DNA from: Allorhodopirellula heiligendammensis
Lineage (GTDB): Bacteria; Planctomycetota; Planctomycetia; Pirellulales; Pirellulaceae
DNA length: 64,000 bases
Direction of reading: 5' to 3'
NCBI RefSeq assembly: GCF_007860105.1
Contig: NZ_SJPU01000002.1
Coordinates: 332,837-396,836 of the forward strand
The translations under genes and the position numbers were made by a program. Position 1 is the first letter of the stretch, and the number at the start of each line of letters is the position of its first letter. Below the pieces are notes generated by a model. The model was not told where the DNA came from. It was given only the letters and a program-made list of their open reading frames with translations, and searched no databases. Below, piece after piece: positions 18,387-27,795 of this stretch.

Positions 18387-19472
18387 TTACGACTCGAGCA
18401 GTAGCGCGACGGCGTTGAGGTAGCTCCGGATCGCATCGGCACTGACGTCTTCGAAACCGGCCGTTTTGTGACGCAATATCGATAGTTTCAGTGACTCGAT
18501 CACGTCGGCCAAGTCATCCGGCAGGGCTGGCAAGCCCGCAAATGGCTGCAGCGGGGAAGGAGTTCCGTTTTCGGCGACCGCCACCCCGCCGCCTCCTTCG
18601 GCACCGTTGGCGTCGTTCATATGGTTGCCTTCGGGTAGGGCCGCGAGTTCCGATTCGTCGCCGAAATCAGGAGCCTCATAAGCGGGACCCGACGCGACGC
18701 CGTCAGTGTCTCCATCGTAGTCTCGCGTTGAACTGCCGCCTTGTGCAGGTGCGGTGCCGAGGTCGGGCGTGTCCTCATCAAGGTCCACCTCGACGATTTG
18801 GCTGGCGCCGGGCCGATCCGATTCAATCGCACCGTTAGCCTTCCAACGCTGCTCACGCATTGCCGATACCGACCACTTTTCCTCGACGGCGCCTTGTAAC
18901 CAGAGCGCCGCGTCATCCCAATCAAGTGCCGCGAGGAAGTGGCTCCAGTACAACTTCGGATAGGTTTCGGCTTGCTCGCTGAAGCGATCGTGGACTCGAC
19001 GCAGACGACCAACGTGGGGCGACGTGACACCACCGACACGGGAAGCCCAGGCTTCATCGGAATAATCGGTTACCGGCGCGCCCGCTTCCATTAAAGCGGT
19101 TCGCCATTGACTGATGATGCGCCCTTTTTCCCAGTTCGTGGTACTGATGAGGGAGTTCCAGCGCCCGACAAAAGGCTGTTGCAGATCGACGAGTTCATCA
19201 TCACTGCCCGCCGGTTGGAATCGCGAGTCTCCCCCTGCATCAGGGGAAGTCGTCTCGCTTTCCATCGGAACCGACGCCTGCGTTTCGAGTTCATCCGTCA
19301 GGCTAGGTGACGTCAGTTCCTCGTCGTGTTCATCCAACGAGGCTTCGATTTCATCAGGCACGTCTTCGTAGACATCCGACGCATCGAATCGAGGATGGGA
19401 CGTTTCAGGGGCGGAGGCGTCAATATCTTCAGGGGTCATCGGCTTCTGCTTGCGGGGGAAAATTGGCTCCAT
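18387..19472 (-). CDS. Acidic protein of unknown function with a conserved-looking central helical domain
   Basis: No family recognised. The first 90 residues and most of the C-terminal third are acidic and low complexity. Residues about 100-210 form a compact Trp-rich region (FVGRWNSLISTTNWEKGRII, LYWSHFLAALDWDDAALWL, VEEKWSVSAMREQRW) that looks like a folded helical domain. The very C-terminus (PDDLADVIESLKLSILRHKT) is a probable amphipathic helix. No signal peptide or membrane helix, so it is probably cytoplasmic. The start could be at 19472 or at the internal ATG at 19439. It is alone on its strand between a convergent metallopeptidase-like gene and a membrane protein gene. Confidence 0.75.
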   Translation of the reverse strand: MEPIFPRKQKPMTPEDIDASAPETSHPRFDASDVYEDVPDEIEASLDEHDEELTSPSLTDELETQASVPMESETTSPDAGGDSRFQPAGSDDELVDLQQPFVGRWNSLISTTNWEKGRIISQWRTALMEAGAPVTDYSDEAWASRVGGVTSPHVGRLRRVHDRFSEQAETYPKLYWSHFLAALDWDDAALWLQGAVEEKWSVSAMREQRWKANGAIESDRPGASQIVEVDLDEDTPDLGTAPAQGGSSTRDYDGDTDGVASGPAYEAPDFGDESELAALPEGNHMNDANGAEGGGGVAVAENGTPSPLQPFAGLPALPDDLADVIESLKLSILRHKTAGFEDVSADAIRSYLNAVALLLES

Positions 19473-19617
19473 CTCAGAGTCACATACGCTAGCGTCTCAA
19501 GGTAGGATCCGTGAAGATTCCCATGCCCATTTCGTGAATTCTTAACCCTCACAGGGGTCAATCACGCGGGCGGGGAAAGCCGTAGGGTGTGGGAAAGCTG
19601 TCTGAATTAGGCTTCGT

Positions 19618-20496
19618 CTAACCGGACAGCCTCGAGATGGCATAGGAGAGAGCGAAAATCACGTAGTACTGAACTGCATACGACTTCAACGGATTCCGAC
19701 CCAGCCACTGCAGTCCCGGGATGGAGACAGAGGGAAACCGCTCCGCCAACGCCAGGAGAGCGGTAGCCGGCAGAATAAACAGAAATAGCAGCGGCGACAC
19801 GCTGCCGGGGGTTAACGATGTCGCTGGTAAATAGAAGACAGTTAATGCGGCTGCGATCCAACAGGCCCATTTAACACCGTAGCGAGCATGCAGGCTGCCC
19901 AGAGCGACAAAGCTGAGCACGATCGAGAGTGGAAAATCCATCGGTCCGCCACTGGGCCAACCATCGCTCGGATCCACTGGGTAGAGCAGTGCAGCGGAAA
20001 CAAAAATTGGAAAAAACCGTCCGCTGACAACGCCGACCACGCCGGCAATCAGCAGACTGCATAGAATGTCGAGACAACCATAGGTGGGGTAGAATACCAG
20101 GTTGACGATTACCGCCGTGACCGCGATCTCAGCAAACCGACGTGCTCGCCAGGTCTCGCGAGTTGGCAGGTAATACCCCATCAACACGCAAAATAGAGGC
20201 ATCGACAGCCGCATTGCTAAACGGATGGGCGAATCGACGATCGAATGGCCTAGCAATAGTCCAGCCACATGGTCGGTGACCATCATCACAATCGCCAGCC
20301 CACGCAACGTGTCCATGGATGCATTGCGGCGCTTCACATCTTCCTTAACCGCAGAGTGAGGTGAACTGCGTCGGTCCTGACGGGGGTTGGCGAGAGCACG
20401 ATCGTGGGCTGACTGGGGGGAAATCTTTGATTGAGATTTCCCGACGATCGCCGGGGAGCGTCGTTTTCGATTGTTTCTGCTTCGAGGCACGGCCAA
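19618..20496 (-). CDS. Multi-pass membrane acyltransferase-like protein (TraX / acyltransferase-3 type)
   Basis: A polytopic membrane protein with about eight hydrophobic segments. The pattern RRNASMDTLRGLAIVMMVTD at the first helix is that of acyltransferase families (R-x-x-S-[LM]-D-x-L-R-G), and the C-terminal GRNPLKSYAVQYYVIF recalls TraX-like proteins. This suggests acetylation of a glycan or other envelope molecule, but the substrate cannot be told. The frame opens with TTG at 20496 and has a basic N-terminal tail of 60 residues; a GTG at 20490 or 20337 is also possible. The ATG at 20316 would cut into the RxxSMDxLRG motif and is less likely. Confidence 0.7.
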   Translation of the reverse strand: MAVPRSRNNRKRRSPAIVGKSQSKISPQSAHDRALANPRQDRRSSPHSAVKEDVKRRNASMDTLRGLAIVMMVTDHVAGLLLGHSIVDSPIRLAMRLSMPLFCVLMGYYLPTRETWRARRFAEIAVTAVIVNLVFYPTYGCLDILCSLLIAGVVGVVSGRFFPIFVSAALLYPVDPSDGWPSGGPMDFPLSIVLSFVALGSLHARYGVKWACWIAAALTVFYLPATSLTPGSVSPLLFLFILPATALLALAERFPSVSIPGLQWLGRNPLKSYAVQYYVIFALSYAISRLSG

Positions 20497-20638
20497 ACAA
20501 CGTTGGGGAAATGATTGCGGCCTCAGAAATTCCGTTGAGTTCGCGGCCGATACTAACTAACATAGCACGGGGTAGCTGGACAAACCCGCGCCTTTTCCTC
20601 CCATTCGATGCCTTTCACTTTTCTGCAAGAGTCCCCCG

Positions 20639-22078
20639 ATGCGATTCCTTCGTGACCAATCTCGACTTCGCATTTCGATGCCCCTGGTCCTCTCTTGGAT
20701 GTTGACGCTTGTGTTTGCAACCGCAGCAATCGCCAACAATGATAATGGAACCAATAATAACGGTACAAACACCGGGGGGAACAACGTTACCATTGGTCAG
20801 CCGATCGCGGGGGTCGACGTGGATGCCAATGGCGTCTTGAAGATGCGAGTGGTCGATCCTCGATTGGCGCGGCAGCGTTTGATGCAGGCCCTTCGCGCCG
20901 CCGAGGTCGAGGATGTGATGAAACGCAGCGAATTACGCAAAGTTTCACTCAATCGTCTGGAGAAGGTGATTGACGAGCACATACAGTCCGACCGTCCGCT
21001 CAGCGATGACATGCTTGCTGTCGCTGGTTTAACCAGCGTTCAGTACGTATTCTATTACCCTGACACCCAAGACATCGTCATTGCCGGTCCCGCCGAAGGC
21101 TTTGTGGCCGATCCCACGGATCGATTTGTCGGGATCCATACGGGGCGTCCTACCATATTGCTCGAAGATCTGGCGACGGCCCTTCGCGCCTACGCCCCCG
21201 CGACCCCACCGACCCGCGTTATCTCAGTCTCCATTGACCCCACCCCAGAAGGCCTCGCCCGCATGCAGAAATTTTTGCGTGCCATGGGCGGCCAGGCCAA
21301 CCCAGGCGATACGATGCGTTTAGTCCAAGGACTCAAGCAAAACCTGGGTTTGCAGACCGTGACGATCGAAGGCATTCCCGCGGCAACGCATTTTGCTCGC
21401 GTCCTCGTCGAAGCTGACTATCGCATGAAATTGATCGGTATCGGACTGGAACAACTCCCCGTCCCCGTCCGGAGTTACGTCTCCCGGACCAGCCCTCAAA
21501 CCGTGGCAGCGAACTCCATGGAACGGTGGTATTTTCAGCCCAATTACGATGGCGTCTCGGTCAGCGAAGATCATTTGGCAATGCGAATCAATGAGCGTGG
21601 CGTGCAGCTGGTGGGCGAAGGCGAACGGGTTATGGGCAACGGCCAACGCGTCACCGCTGGGCGTACGAACCGAGCCAGCCAAGCGTTTACCAAGGAGTTC
21701 ACGGACAAATACCCCCTGATCGCGAGCCGCGTCCGAGTCTACGCAGAGCTACAGCAACTTATCGATTTGGCCATTGCCGCGGCCTACATTCAAGAGCAAG
21801 ATTTTTACGCACAGGCCGATTGGACGATGCCGGTTCTGGGTGACGAGGCGAAACTCCCAGTCGAGACCTACACAGCCCCAGAACAAGTCGAAACTGCCGT
21901 CAATGCGATCTGGCGTGGCAACACCTTGATGACACCCTTGGGTGGTGGCGTCAGTGTTCAGCCGCGAGTGGCGCTCAACAGCGAGCACATGGAAGTCGAT
22001 GAAACTGGCGATAACGAGAAAATGATGAACACTGCGGGGCCGAAAAACCTACAATCCGGTCAGTGGTGGTGGGACTGA
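20639..22078 (+). CDS. Secreted DUF1598 protein
   Basis: Planctomycete-specific DUF1598 protein of unknown activity. A signal peptide (LVLSWMLTLVFATAAIA) is followed by an Asn/Gly-rich linker and then the domain, with GVDVDANGVLKMRVVDPRLA, YVFYYPDTQDIVIAGPAEGF, SVSIDPTPEGLARMQKF and TIEGIPAATHFARVLVEADY. The C-terminus ends in a short Trp-rich tail (GQWWWD). The start is the ATG at 20639; the internal ATG at 20678 would still keep the signal peptide. Divergent from the acyltransferase-like gene, with 140 bases between the two starts. Confidence 0.85.
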   Translation: MRFLRDQSRLRISMPLVLSWMLTLVFATAAIANNDNGTNNNGTNTGGNNVTIGQPIAGVDVDANGVLKMRVVDPRLARQRLMQALRAAEVEDVMKRSELRKVSLNRLEKVIDEHIQSDRPLSDDMLAVAGLTSVQYVFYYPDTQDIVIAGPAEGFVADPTDRFVGIHTGRPTILLEDLATALRAYAPATPPTRVISVSIDPTPEGLARMQKFLRAMGGQANPGDTMRLVQGLKQNLGLQTVTIEGIPAATHFARVLVEADYRMKLIGIGLEQLPVPVRSYVSRTSPQTVAANSMERWYFQPNYDGVSVSEDHLAMRINERGVQLVGEGERVMGNGQRVTAGRTNRASQAFTKEFTDKYPLIASRVRVYAELQQLIDLAIAAAYIQEQDFYAQADWTMPVLGDEAKLPVETYTAPEQVETAVNAIWRGNTLMTPLGGGVSVQPRVALNSEHMEVDETGDNEKMMNTAGPKNLQSGQWWWD

Positions 22079-22109
22079 GCAACCTTACCGCTCCACCCAC
22101 GCGAAGGAC

Positions 22110-22137
22110 TTGTCGGCACTGAATCTCGCCCTATGAT
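22110..22137 (+). promoter_or_regulatory. Sigma-70-like promoter upstream of the small-protein gene
   Basis: TTGTCG (22110-22115) and TATGAT (22132-22137) separated by 16 bases, about 90 bases before the GTG start of the 59-residue protein. The -10 box is a strong match; the -35 matches four of six. Confidence 0.45.
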
Positions 22138-22228
22138 GGGAAGGCTGGCGATGCTCAGTCGCATGAATTTGCACAGTCGCTAATGCCTCTCACCCCTTCC
22201 CAGTGTCCTCGCCTCAGAAAGTTGTATC

Positions 22229-22408
22229 GTGTTAACTGAATCCACCGTTGAAAGCATGTTTCGGGAACTCGTTTCGGCACCCAACCCAACCGAGGAAACA
22301 TTCGATCAAGCTGAAGACCTGCTGGAAAACGAGCTGCGTGACGAAAGCCCACTCCGCCACCGCTTGAGTGTCGAACTCGACGAATTGCGTTCGATCGCAG
22401 CAAAGTAA
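22229..22408 (+). CDS. Small acidic hydrophilic protein, 59 residues
   Basis: A GTG-initiated frame of 59 codons with coding-like composition: acidic, helical and rich in Glu and Leu (ETFDQAEDLLENELRDESPL and HRLSVELDELRSIAAK). No family recognised. It has no signal peptide or membrane helix. An ATG at 22256 in the same frame would give a shorter version. A plausible promoter lies about 90 bases upstream. The opposite strand has a competing longer frame, but its composition is not protein-like. It stands alone between DUF1598 and the convergent htrA-type gene. Confidence 0.6.
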   Translation: MLTESTVESMFRELVSAPNPTEETFDQAEDLLENELRDESPLRHRLSVELDELRSIAAK

Positions 22409-22557
22409 GCACGCCCGCAGAATTGGAATGATACGGGCGAGATGCCTGCAAATCATCCACACAAAACCATCATGAACTTCGCTGAGGTCGGATGCTTACG
22501 TTCCGCCCTCTGAAATAGCCGATCTTTGTGATCATCTGTCGAAACCAAAGCGGTAGC

Positions 22558-24003
22558 TCACGGCACAGCCCGCTTGAATAACGGCGTCGTTTCCCCGGAG
22601 GCTTCGCCATCGATTCGTTCCAGTTTCAGCTCCAACACGTTCGCGCCGTAGCCCTCAAAGTACTCGATTTCGAGCGGGTGTAGTCCCGGCGCCATGCGAG
22701 CCAGCCGGCTAAGTGTCATCGCTGGATGATTGCCGTCGTGGTCAATGAATAGTTCATCGTTGAGCCACAATCGACTGCCATCGTCCGATGTCAAACTCAG
22801 GCGATACAGACCCGCCTGATCGATTTTCAGAAATCCGCTGAGCCTGACCGCAAAATAGTCTTCCTGGTCGCCTTGGATTTGCTCCAGGTCGATCGTTTCG
22901 ACGGTCCCGGATCGCGACACTGTTAACTTCTCAAATTCAGGCAGCAGTTTGAACTTGCCGTCATAGAACGCGAAATCCAAACCAGGTTCGATTTGGGATT
23001 CGTCCGCCGGCGGGTTGCTCGACTGCATCGCCGCGAGTTTCCGTGGAGTCAATTCAATCGGCAGCGATTCTTTCTCACGGCGGACGATCAGGTTGATCGA
23101 CTTGCCGTGGGGTAGCGTTTCGTTGAGCATCCACAACCAATCTGCGGGATTCTTGAGCTGGCGACCGTTCACTTTCGTGATCACATCACCGGTATGGATC
23201 CCCGCCTGCTGAGCGGGTGAGTCAGAATCGACGGCGGTGATGATGGCCCAATCTGCTAGCGGATTGAGTTGCACGCCAACGTGGCGTTGATGCATCAACT
23301 CAGGCTCAACAATGCGTTCGAGCAGCAATCTGACTCGGTCAATCGGGATCGCGAAGCTCGAATTCTGTTCCGTTGGGATCAGTGCGGCGACCACACCGAT
23401 CAACTCACCGTCCATGTTGATCAACGCCCCGCCTGAATTGCCCCGATTGGTGGCAGCGTCATACTGGATGTAATCATCGCGAAAGCGCGAGTCGTGCTGG
23501 GTTGCCCACAAGGCACTCGGCGCGCTGAGCTGCGTTCCCTTTGAGCTCACAATACCGGAAGTGACCGTGGTGCCGCGGCCGCCCGGATTGCCGACGACTG
23601 CGACCATCTCCCCGTTCATGACATCATGACTGTGGCCCATCGGGACGACGGGTAGCTCACCTTGATGGTCACGGAGCCGGATCACGGCGAGGTCCTTCTC
23701 GGGGGAGCGGCCAACGACGCGGAATCGCACTGGTTTGCCTCGCAAAACCGCGTATCCACTCTCGCCCGTGACAACGTGATTATTCGTAATTGCGTATCCG
23801 TCAGCGTGAACGATGGTCGCACTACCAGATGAGAAATGCTGCGGATTATCGGCCGCAGGGATAAACAACGCCACGACCGCGGGCTCAACCTTTGCAATCA
23901 CCCGGACTAACGGCGACATTCGCGGAGAATCGTCGGGCAGCTGAGCATCGGCGACCATGGGCGCCATCAGGAGCGAAATCAAACAGACAGTTCGAATCGG
24001 CAT
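22558..24003 (-). CDS. Secreted HtrA/DegP-like serine protease with PDZ and C-terminal PA14-like domain
   Basis: Exported trypsin-like protease. The signal peptide (MPIRTVCLISLLMAPMVADA) leads into a protease domain with the full triad: His 76 in AITNNHVV, Asp 104 in EKDLAVIRL, Ser 190 in NRGNSGGALI. A single PDZ domain follows (about 245-345; HVGVQLNPL and GIHTGDVITKVNGRQLKNPA). Residues about 365-478 are a PA14-like beta-sandwich (FLKIDQAGLYRLSLTSDDGS, RLWLNDELFIDHDG), a carbohydrate-associated fold not found in standard DegP. The start at 24003 is chosen because it gives a clean signal peptide; a frame to 24129 would add an unrelated leader. Quality control of envelope or extracellular glycoproteins is a reasonable inference. 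Confidence 0.9.
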   Translation of the reverse strand: MPIRTVCLISLLMAPMVADAQLPDDSPRMSPLVRVIAKVEPAVVALFIPAADNPQHFSSGSATIVHADGYAITNNHVVTGESGYAVLRGKPVRFRVVGRSPEKDLAVIRLRDHQGELPVVPMGHSHDVMNGEMVAVVGNPGGRGTTVTSGIVSSKGTQLSAPSALWATQHDSRFRDDYIQYDAATNRGNSGGALINMDGELIGVVAALIPTEQNSSFAIPIDRVRLLLERIVEPELMHQRHVGVQLNPLADWAIITAVDSDSPAQQAGIHTGDVITKVNGRQLKNPADWLWMLNETLPHGKSINLIVRREKESLPIELTPRKLAAMQSSNPPADESQIEPGLDFAFYDGKFKLLPEFEKLTVSRSGTVETIDLEQIQGDQEDYFAVRLSGFLKIDQAGLYRLSLTSDDGSRLWLNDELFIDHDGNHPAMTLSRLARMAPGLHPLEIEYFEGYGANVLELKLERIDGEASGETTPLFKRAVP

Positions 24004-24210
24004 GTCATGAAATCCGAAGGTGTGTGAACAAATGAATCCGGGACCATCTCGAGGAGATTCGCGACTGAGAGCATTAAAACGACGGATATCCGATGAATCA
24101 ACCGTGCTCGATTGCCGCCGCGGTACCACGACGGGGCAGAGCGATCGTCGAGTGCCTCTGCTGCTGGCACTCAGAACTTCGGAGTGGCCTCGGGTTGGTT
24201 AGTTTTTCTC

Positions 24211-24240
24211 TTGACCCATGAGGTCAGAGATTCGTACATA
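24211..24240 (+). promoter_or_regulatory. Putative sigma-70 promoter for the DegT-family gene
   Basis: TTGACC (24211-24216) and TACATA (24235-24240), 18 bases apart, about 95 bases before the chosen ATG. It lies in the 331-base region between two divergent genes; nothing else is evident in that gap. Confidence 0.4.
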
Positions 24241-24334
24241 TGATCTTGAGTGCTCACGGCTACCGCAGTCGCTGGAGCAAGCCGAAAATGGAATTTCGGG
24301 TTTTTCTCGCTCAATTTCACGGATGATATCTCTC

Positions 24335-25513
24335 ATGGCCCAACAGCCCCCAACCCAACCTAACCAAGCCGGTGTTCCGCTTCTCGATGTCAACCGCGAC
24401 AACGGGCCACATCGCGAGGAATTCATCGAAGCGCTGACCGATGTACTCGATAGCGGTCGATTCCTATTCGGACCCGACGTGACTGAACTCGAGAGCGAAT
24501 TGGCGGGATATTGCCAAGTTCCCAACGCGATCGGCTGTGCCTCGGGCAGTGACGCGTTGCTGCTCGCCTTGATGGCTTTAAATATCGGCCCTGGCGACGA
24601 AGTCATCGTACCCTCGTTCACCTTTTTCGCTTCGGTGAGCTGCATCACTCGGCTCGGTGCAACGCCGGTGTTTGCCGACATTCTGCCGGGAACGTTCAAT
24701 GTGGATCCCGAGTCCGTTGAATCATTGATCAGTCCCACGACCAAGGCCATCATTCCCGTGCACCTATTTGGCCAATGCGCGGAGATCGACCGCATTTGCC
24801 AAATCGCGGGAGAGCACAACATTCCTGTTGTGGAAGACGCCGCTCAAGCCATTGGCGCGGCATATCACTCTCGTCCTGCTGGAAGCTGGGGAGCAGTGGG
24901 CTGCTTCAGTTTCTATCCGACCAAAAATCTTGGCGGCATGGGCGACGGCGGGATGATTACGGCGAGTGATGCGGGCCTGGCCGATCGCTTGCGGTTGTTT
25001 GCCGGCCACGGCATGCGTCCTCGCTACTACCACCAGGTCGTCGGCATCAACAGTCGGCTCGATACGTTCCAAGCCGCTGTACTGCGTGTCAAGCTGCGCT
25101 ATCTCGGTGACGCCATCGACGCCCGCACAGAAGTCGCCGCACGATATGATCGACTGCTCCAAAATGCTGGCGTGATTGGCGCCGATGCAATCACGCTCCC
25201 CGTCCGTGACGAAAACGCTTTCCATGTCTGGAACCAATACGCACTTCGCATTGGAAGCGGACGTCGCGACGAATTGCGTAGCTACCTATCCGAACGCAAC
25301 ATCGGCTCGGAGATCTACTACCCCGTTCCGATGCACGAGCAAGAGTGTTTTCAGGATTTGGAGTTCCGTCACAACGGCTTGGTGGAAACAGAGCGGGCTA
25401 GCCGTGAGGTACTCAACCTCCCTGTGTTCCCAACCCTGACAGAAGCCGAACAGCGCCGCGTGGTCGAAGCGATTGGATCGTTCTACGCAGCAGCTGCTCG
25501 AGCTGCTGCCTGA
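24335..25513 (+). CDS. DegT/DnrJ/EryC1/StrS-family sugar aminotransferase
   Basis: PLP-dependent transaminase that normally aminates a keto nucleotide-sugar for surface polysaccharide or glycan synthesis. Family landmarks: GPDVTELESELAGYC, CASGSDALLLALMAL, VIVPSFTFFASVSCI, PVHLFGQCAEID, VVEDAAQAIGA, and the Schiff-base Lys 197 in FYPTKNLGGMGDGGM. At 392 residues it has the usual length. The start at 24335 is chosen because GGATGA lies about nine bases upstream and it gives the normal N-terminus; longer frames begin at 24218 and 24323. The exact sugar substrate is unknown. It is isolated, not inside a glycan cluster. Confidence 0.9.
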   Translation: MAQQPPTQPNQAGVPLLDVNRDNGPHREEFIEALTDVLDSGRFLFGPDVTELESELAGYCQVPNAIGCASGSDALLLALMALNIGPGDEVIVPSFTFFASVSCITRLGATPVFADILPGTFNVDPESVESLISPTTKAIIPVHLFGQCAEIDRICQIAGEHNIPVVEDAAQAIGAAYHSRPAGSWGAVGCFSFYPTKNLGGMGDGGMITASDAGLADRLRLFAGHGMRPRYYHQVVGINSRLDTFQAAVLRVKLRYLGDAIDARTEVAARYDRLLQNAGVIGADAITLPVRDENAFHVWNQYALRIGSGRRDELRSYLSERNIGSEIYYPVPMHEQECFQDLEFRHNGLVETERASREVLNLPVFPTLTEAEQRRVVEAIGSFYAAAARAAA

Positions 25514-25535
25514 GCTAACTGCCTGTTAATTTACT

Positions 25536-25589
25536 AACCCGATGCGTCAGCGAGGAGTTGTAGCTCCTCGCTCGCTTACGCTCCGGGTT
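25536..25589. repeat. REP-like imperfect palindrome
   Basis: AACCCGATGCGTCAGCGAGGAG is mirrored by CTCCTCGCT...CGCTTACGCTCCGGGTT around a TTGTAG centre, giving a long imperfect hairpin between two genes on the same strand. Both outer arms end in the same AACCC/GGGTT pair. It resembles a dispersed intergenic palindrome; no second copy occurs in this window. Confidence 0.55.
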
Positions 25590-25677
25590 CGTATTTGTGC
25601 ATTCGAATGGCGAAAGCAATTAACTCAACAGGCTGCTAACAGACGCTAGACTTCTTCTCAATCGGCGGAACCCCACG

Positions 25678-27795
25678 ATGGCGCGAACGGACCACTCGAC
25701 GCACAATCACGACAACATTCTCCGGCGCAGTCATCCCGGCTGTACTCCAACAGTCCGGATGACGCATGCCTGCACGATGGCTTGTTGTATTGTGCCTAGA
25801 CGGCGTGGTGTGGTCCTAGGCGCTGCGCTTGCTCTAGCGATGTCGATACCAACGCCCGCGCAAGCTGGTACAACGGAAGTCCCTGGTTCGTCGGCCAGCG
25901 TTAGCTTGCAGGAAGCCGTGGAAGGGGGTGATCTCGACGCAGCGATTGCGGCAGTATCAGGGCTGGACCTTCGCGATGAGCCGACCCTGCGCACGCTGGC
26001 CGCAGTTGTGCGCATTGCACGACGGTGCGAGCAGGAACAGCGACGCGATGAAGCCGCGGAAACCTATCATACTGCGTCGGCAATTTGTGAGCGACTCGTC
26101 GGCAGTGCCCCCGAGAATCTGCCGGCAGAAAAAGCGGCTGTGATTTGGAATGCGTCGGCTTCCTCGCTCACCGCAAATGGTCGCCATGCCGACGCCCTAC
26201 GCTGGTCGACCCTCGCGGCAGAATCGGCAGTGGACCCCGCGATCATCAGCCGAACCGGAGATACGCTGCTCGCTGTTGCCGCTGGTGCACTCGACAACAA
26301 CGATAAACTGACTGCCGGCAAAGCTTACCGGCTTGCTATCGAGATGTACGAAAAGCACGCCTCGCGTCAGGTTGGAGCGGAAATCGCCACGGCGCGGCTG
26401 GGCTACGCGTGGACCCTCGTCATGGCCGCCGACGAAAGTGGTAAACCCGACCATCTCGAAAAATCACTCGTAGCCGTCGAAGACTTTCTGGAACATCACC
26501 CCAAGCATTCCGATGCTCCCTCGGCGTTTTTGCTGAAAATCAACTGCCTTACTCGCTTGCATGATCTCGACGGTGCGGAGTCCACTCGCGCTGAATTATT
26601 AAGGGCGCATCCTCGTACATCGGCGGCATGTGAATCCATCAAGACCGCATGTGCATCGCACACCGATCCGTCCGAATCGATACGGATGTACTTAATCAAA
26701 CGCCATGAATACGTACTCATGTCACCCATCGCCGCCGGCAATCTCGACGTGCTGCAGTCCGGTCTATTAGCCTCAGCAATTGCTGGCGATCCGGAGTCCG
26801 AGATTGCCTATGCCACAGCCCTCGCGCTCATCGATGAGCAAGGACAAGTCGCGACGGGGGTACTCGAGCAATTGCAGCAGAGCGGTCACGATGCAGCGGC
26901 TCAGCGGGTGGCGATGAAATGGATGTCGGCAAGCGATGAGAACGACCGTAGCCCAGGCAGCCTGGGCGCGACGATGCAAGAAAAGTCAGGAAAATTGATC
27001 ACCGGTGCCGTTCGTGAGGCAGCCTGTCGCTGGGCGGGACGCACTGGCCAGTGGTCGATGTTGGCGATGGCAGCCGAGGACGAACCCGGGCTGGGTGAAC
27101 GTCAAAACACAGAGATAGCCAAAGAAGAAGCCGCTGCCCGCGGAAGATCTTTGCACGTCGAACGGCTGTTCGCTGAAGCACTACTGCAAAGTGGGAAAAC
27201 GAAACAATCGTTAAAACTCTGGGAGCGTATCGTCGATGAAGGTGGTGCCGAAGACTTCGCCACACTGTTGAGATTGGCGGAAACGGCAGCGGAGGTAGGA
27301 TCAATCACCCAAGCTGACATCCGGATTGCCGCCGCCCGAGCCGTTGCGATGCAGTCCGAACGTGACGGAAAGTCGTCCGGAGGCGTCGCCATGACGAATT
27401 TATTGACGGCGAATCTCGAAATTCGCCAGTTACGTTTTGATCGCGGCCGAGCGTTGCTCGAGCAAATCGTGCGATCAAGCGGCGCCGATACGAATTTGCG
27501 CGGTCGCGCTCAGTGGATGATTGGCGAGACCTACTTCATGCAAGAAAAGTTCTCTGACGCGATCGCAGCATACCGTCAAGTCGAGGCGATTGGTGATTGT
27601 GATCAGTGGACGGCCGCCGCACTCGTGCAGGCTGGAAAATCGTTTGAGCAATTGGGGAGGACACGCGAGGCCACCATATGTTATTCCGCACTCGTTAGCC
27701 GGTTCGGTGACTCGCCACACGCAGGCGGCGCTCGTCGTCGCTTGGCAGCCCTGACGACCGACGGTACTTCGTCCACAGGCACGATACGACGATGA
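25678..27795 (+). CDS. Exported TPR-repeat protein heading an ExbBD operon
   Basis: A 705-residue protein with a signal peptide (VVLGAALALAMSIPTPAQAG) after an N-terminal tail of about 45 residues, suggesting that translation may start later, for example at the ATG at 25759. The rest is helical with TPR-like units, clearest at the C-terminus (MIGETYFMQEKFSDAIAAYR, ALVQAGKSFEQLGRTREATI) and in the middle (EHHPKHSDAPSAFLLKINCL). Such repeats act as protein-binding scaffolds. The end overlaps the next gene by ATGA, so it is coupled to the ExbB-like proton channel. YbgF/CpoB-like roles at a Tol system are a possible parallel, but the size and the neighbours differ. Confidence 0.82.
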   Translation: MARTDHSTHNHDNILRRSHPGCTPTVRMTHACTMACCIVPRRRGVVLGAALALAMSIPTPAQAGTTEVPGSSASVSLQEAVEGGDLDAAIAAVSGLDLRDEPTLRTLAAVVRIARRCEQEQRRDEAAETYHTASAICERLVGSAPENLPAEKAAVIWNASASSLTANGRHADALRWSTLAAESAVDPAIISRTGDTLLAVAAGALDNNDKLTAGKAYRLAIEMYEKHASRQVGAEIATARLGYAWTLVMAADESGKPDHLEKSLVAVEDFLEHHPKHSDAPSAFLLKINCLTRLHDLDGAESTRAELLRAHPRTSAACESIKTACASHTDPSESIRMYLIKRHEYVLMSPIAAGNLDVLQSGLLASAIAGDPESEIAYATALALIDEQGQVATGVLEQLQQSGHDAAAQRVAMKWMSASDENDRSPGSLGATMQEKSGKLITGAVREAACRWAGRTGQWSMLAMAAEDEPGLGERQNTEIAKEEAAARGRSLHVERLFAEALLQSGKTKQSLKLWERIVDEGGAEDFATLLRLAETAAEVGSITQADIRIAAARAVAMQSERDGKSSGGVAMTNLLTANLEIRQLRFDRGRALLEQIVRSSGADTNLRGRAQWMIGETYFMQEKFSDAIAAYRQVEAIGDCDQWTAAALVQAGKSFEQLGRTREATICYSALVSRFGDSPHAGGARRRLAALTTDGTSSTGTIRR

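Noticed and set aside
22155-22460. Minus-strand frame of about 100 codons over the 59-residue small protein
   Set aside because: Its composition is poorer than that of the plus-strand frame, and the promoter found nearby points in the plus direction.
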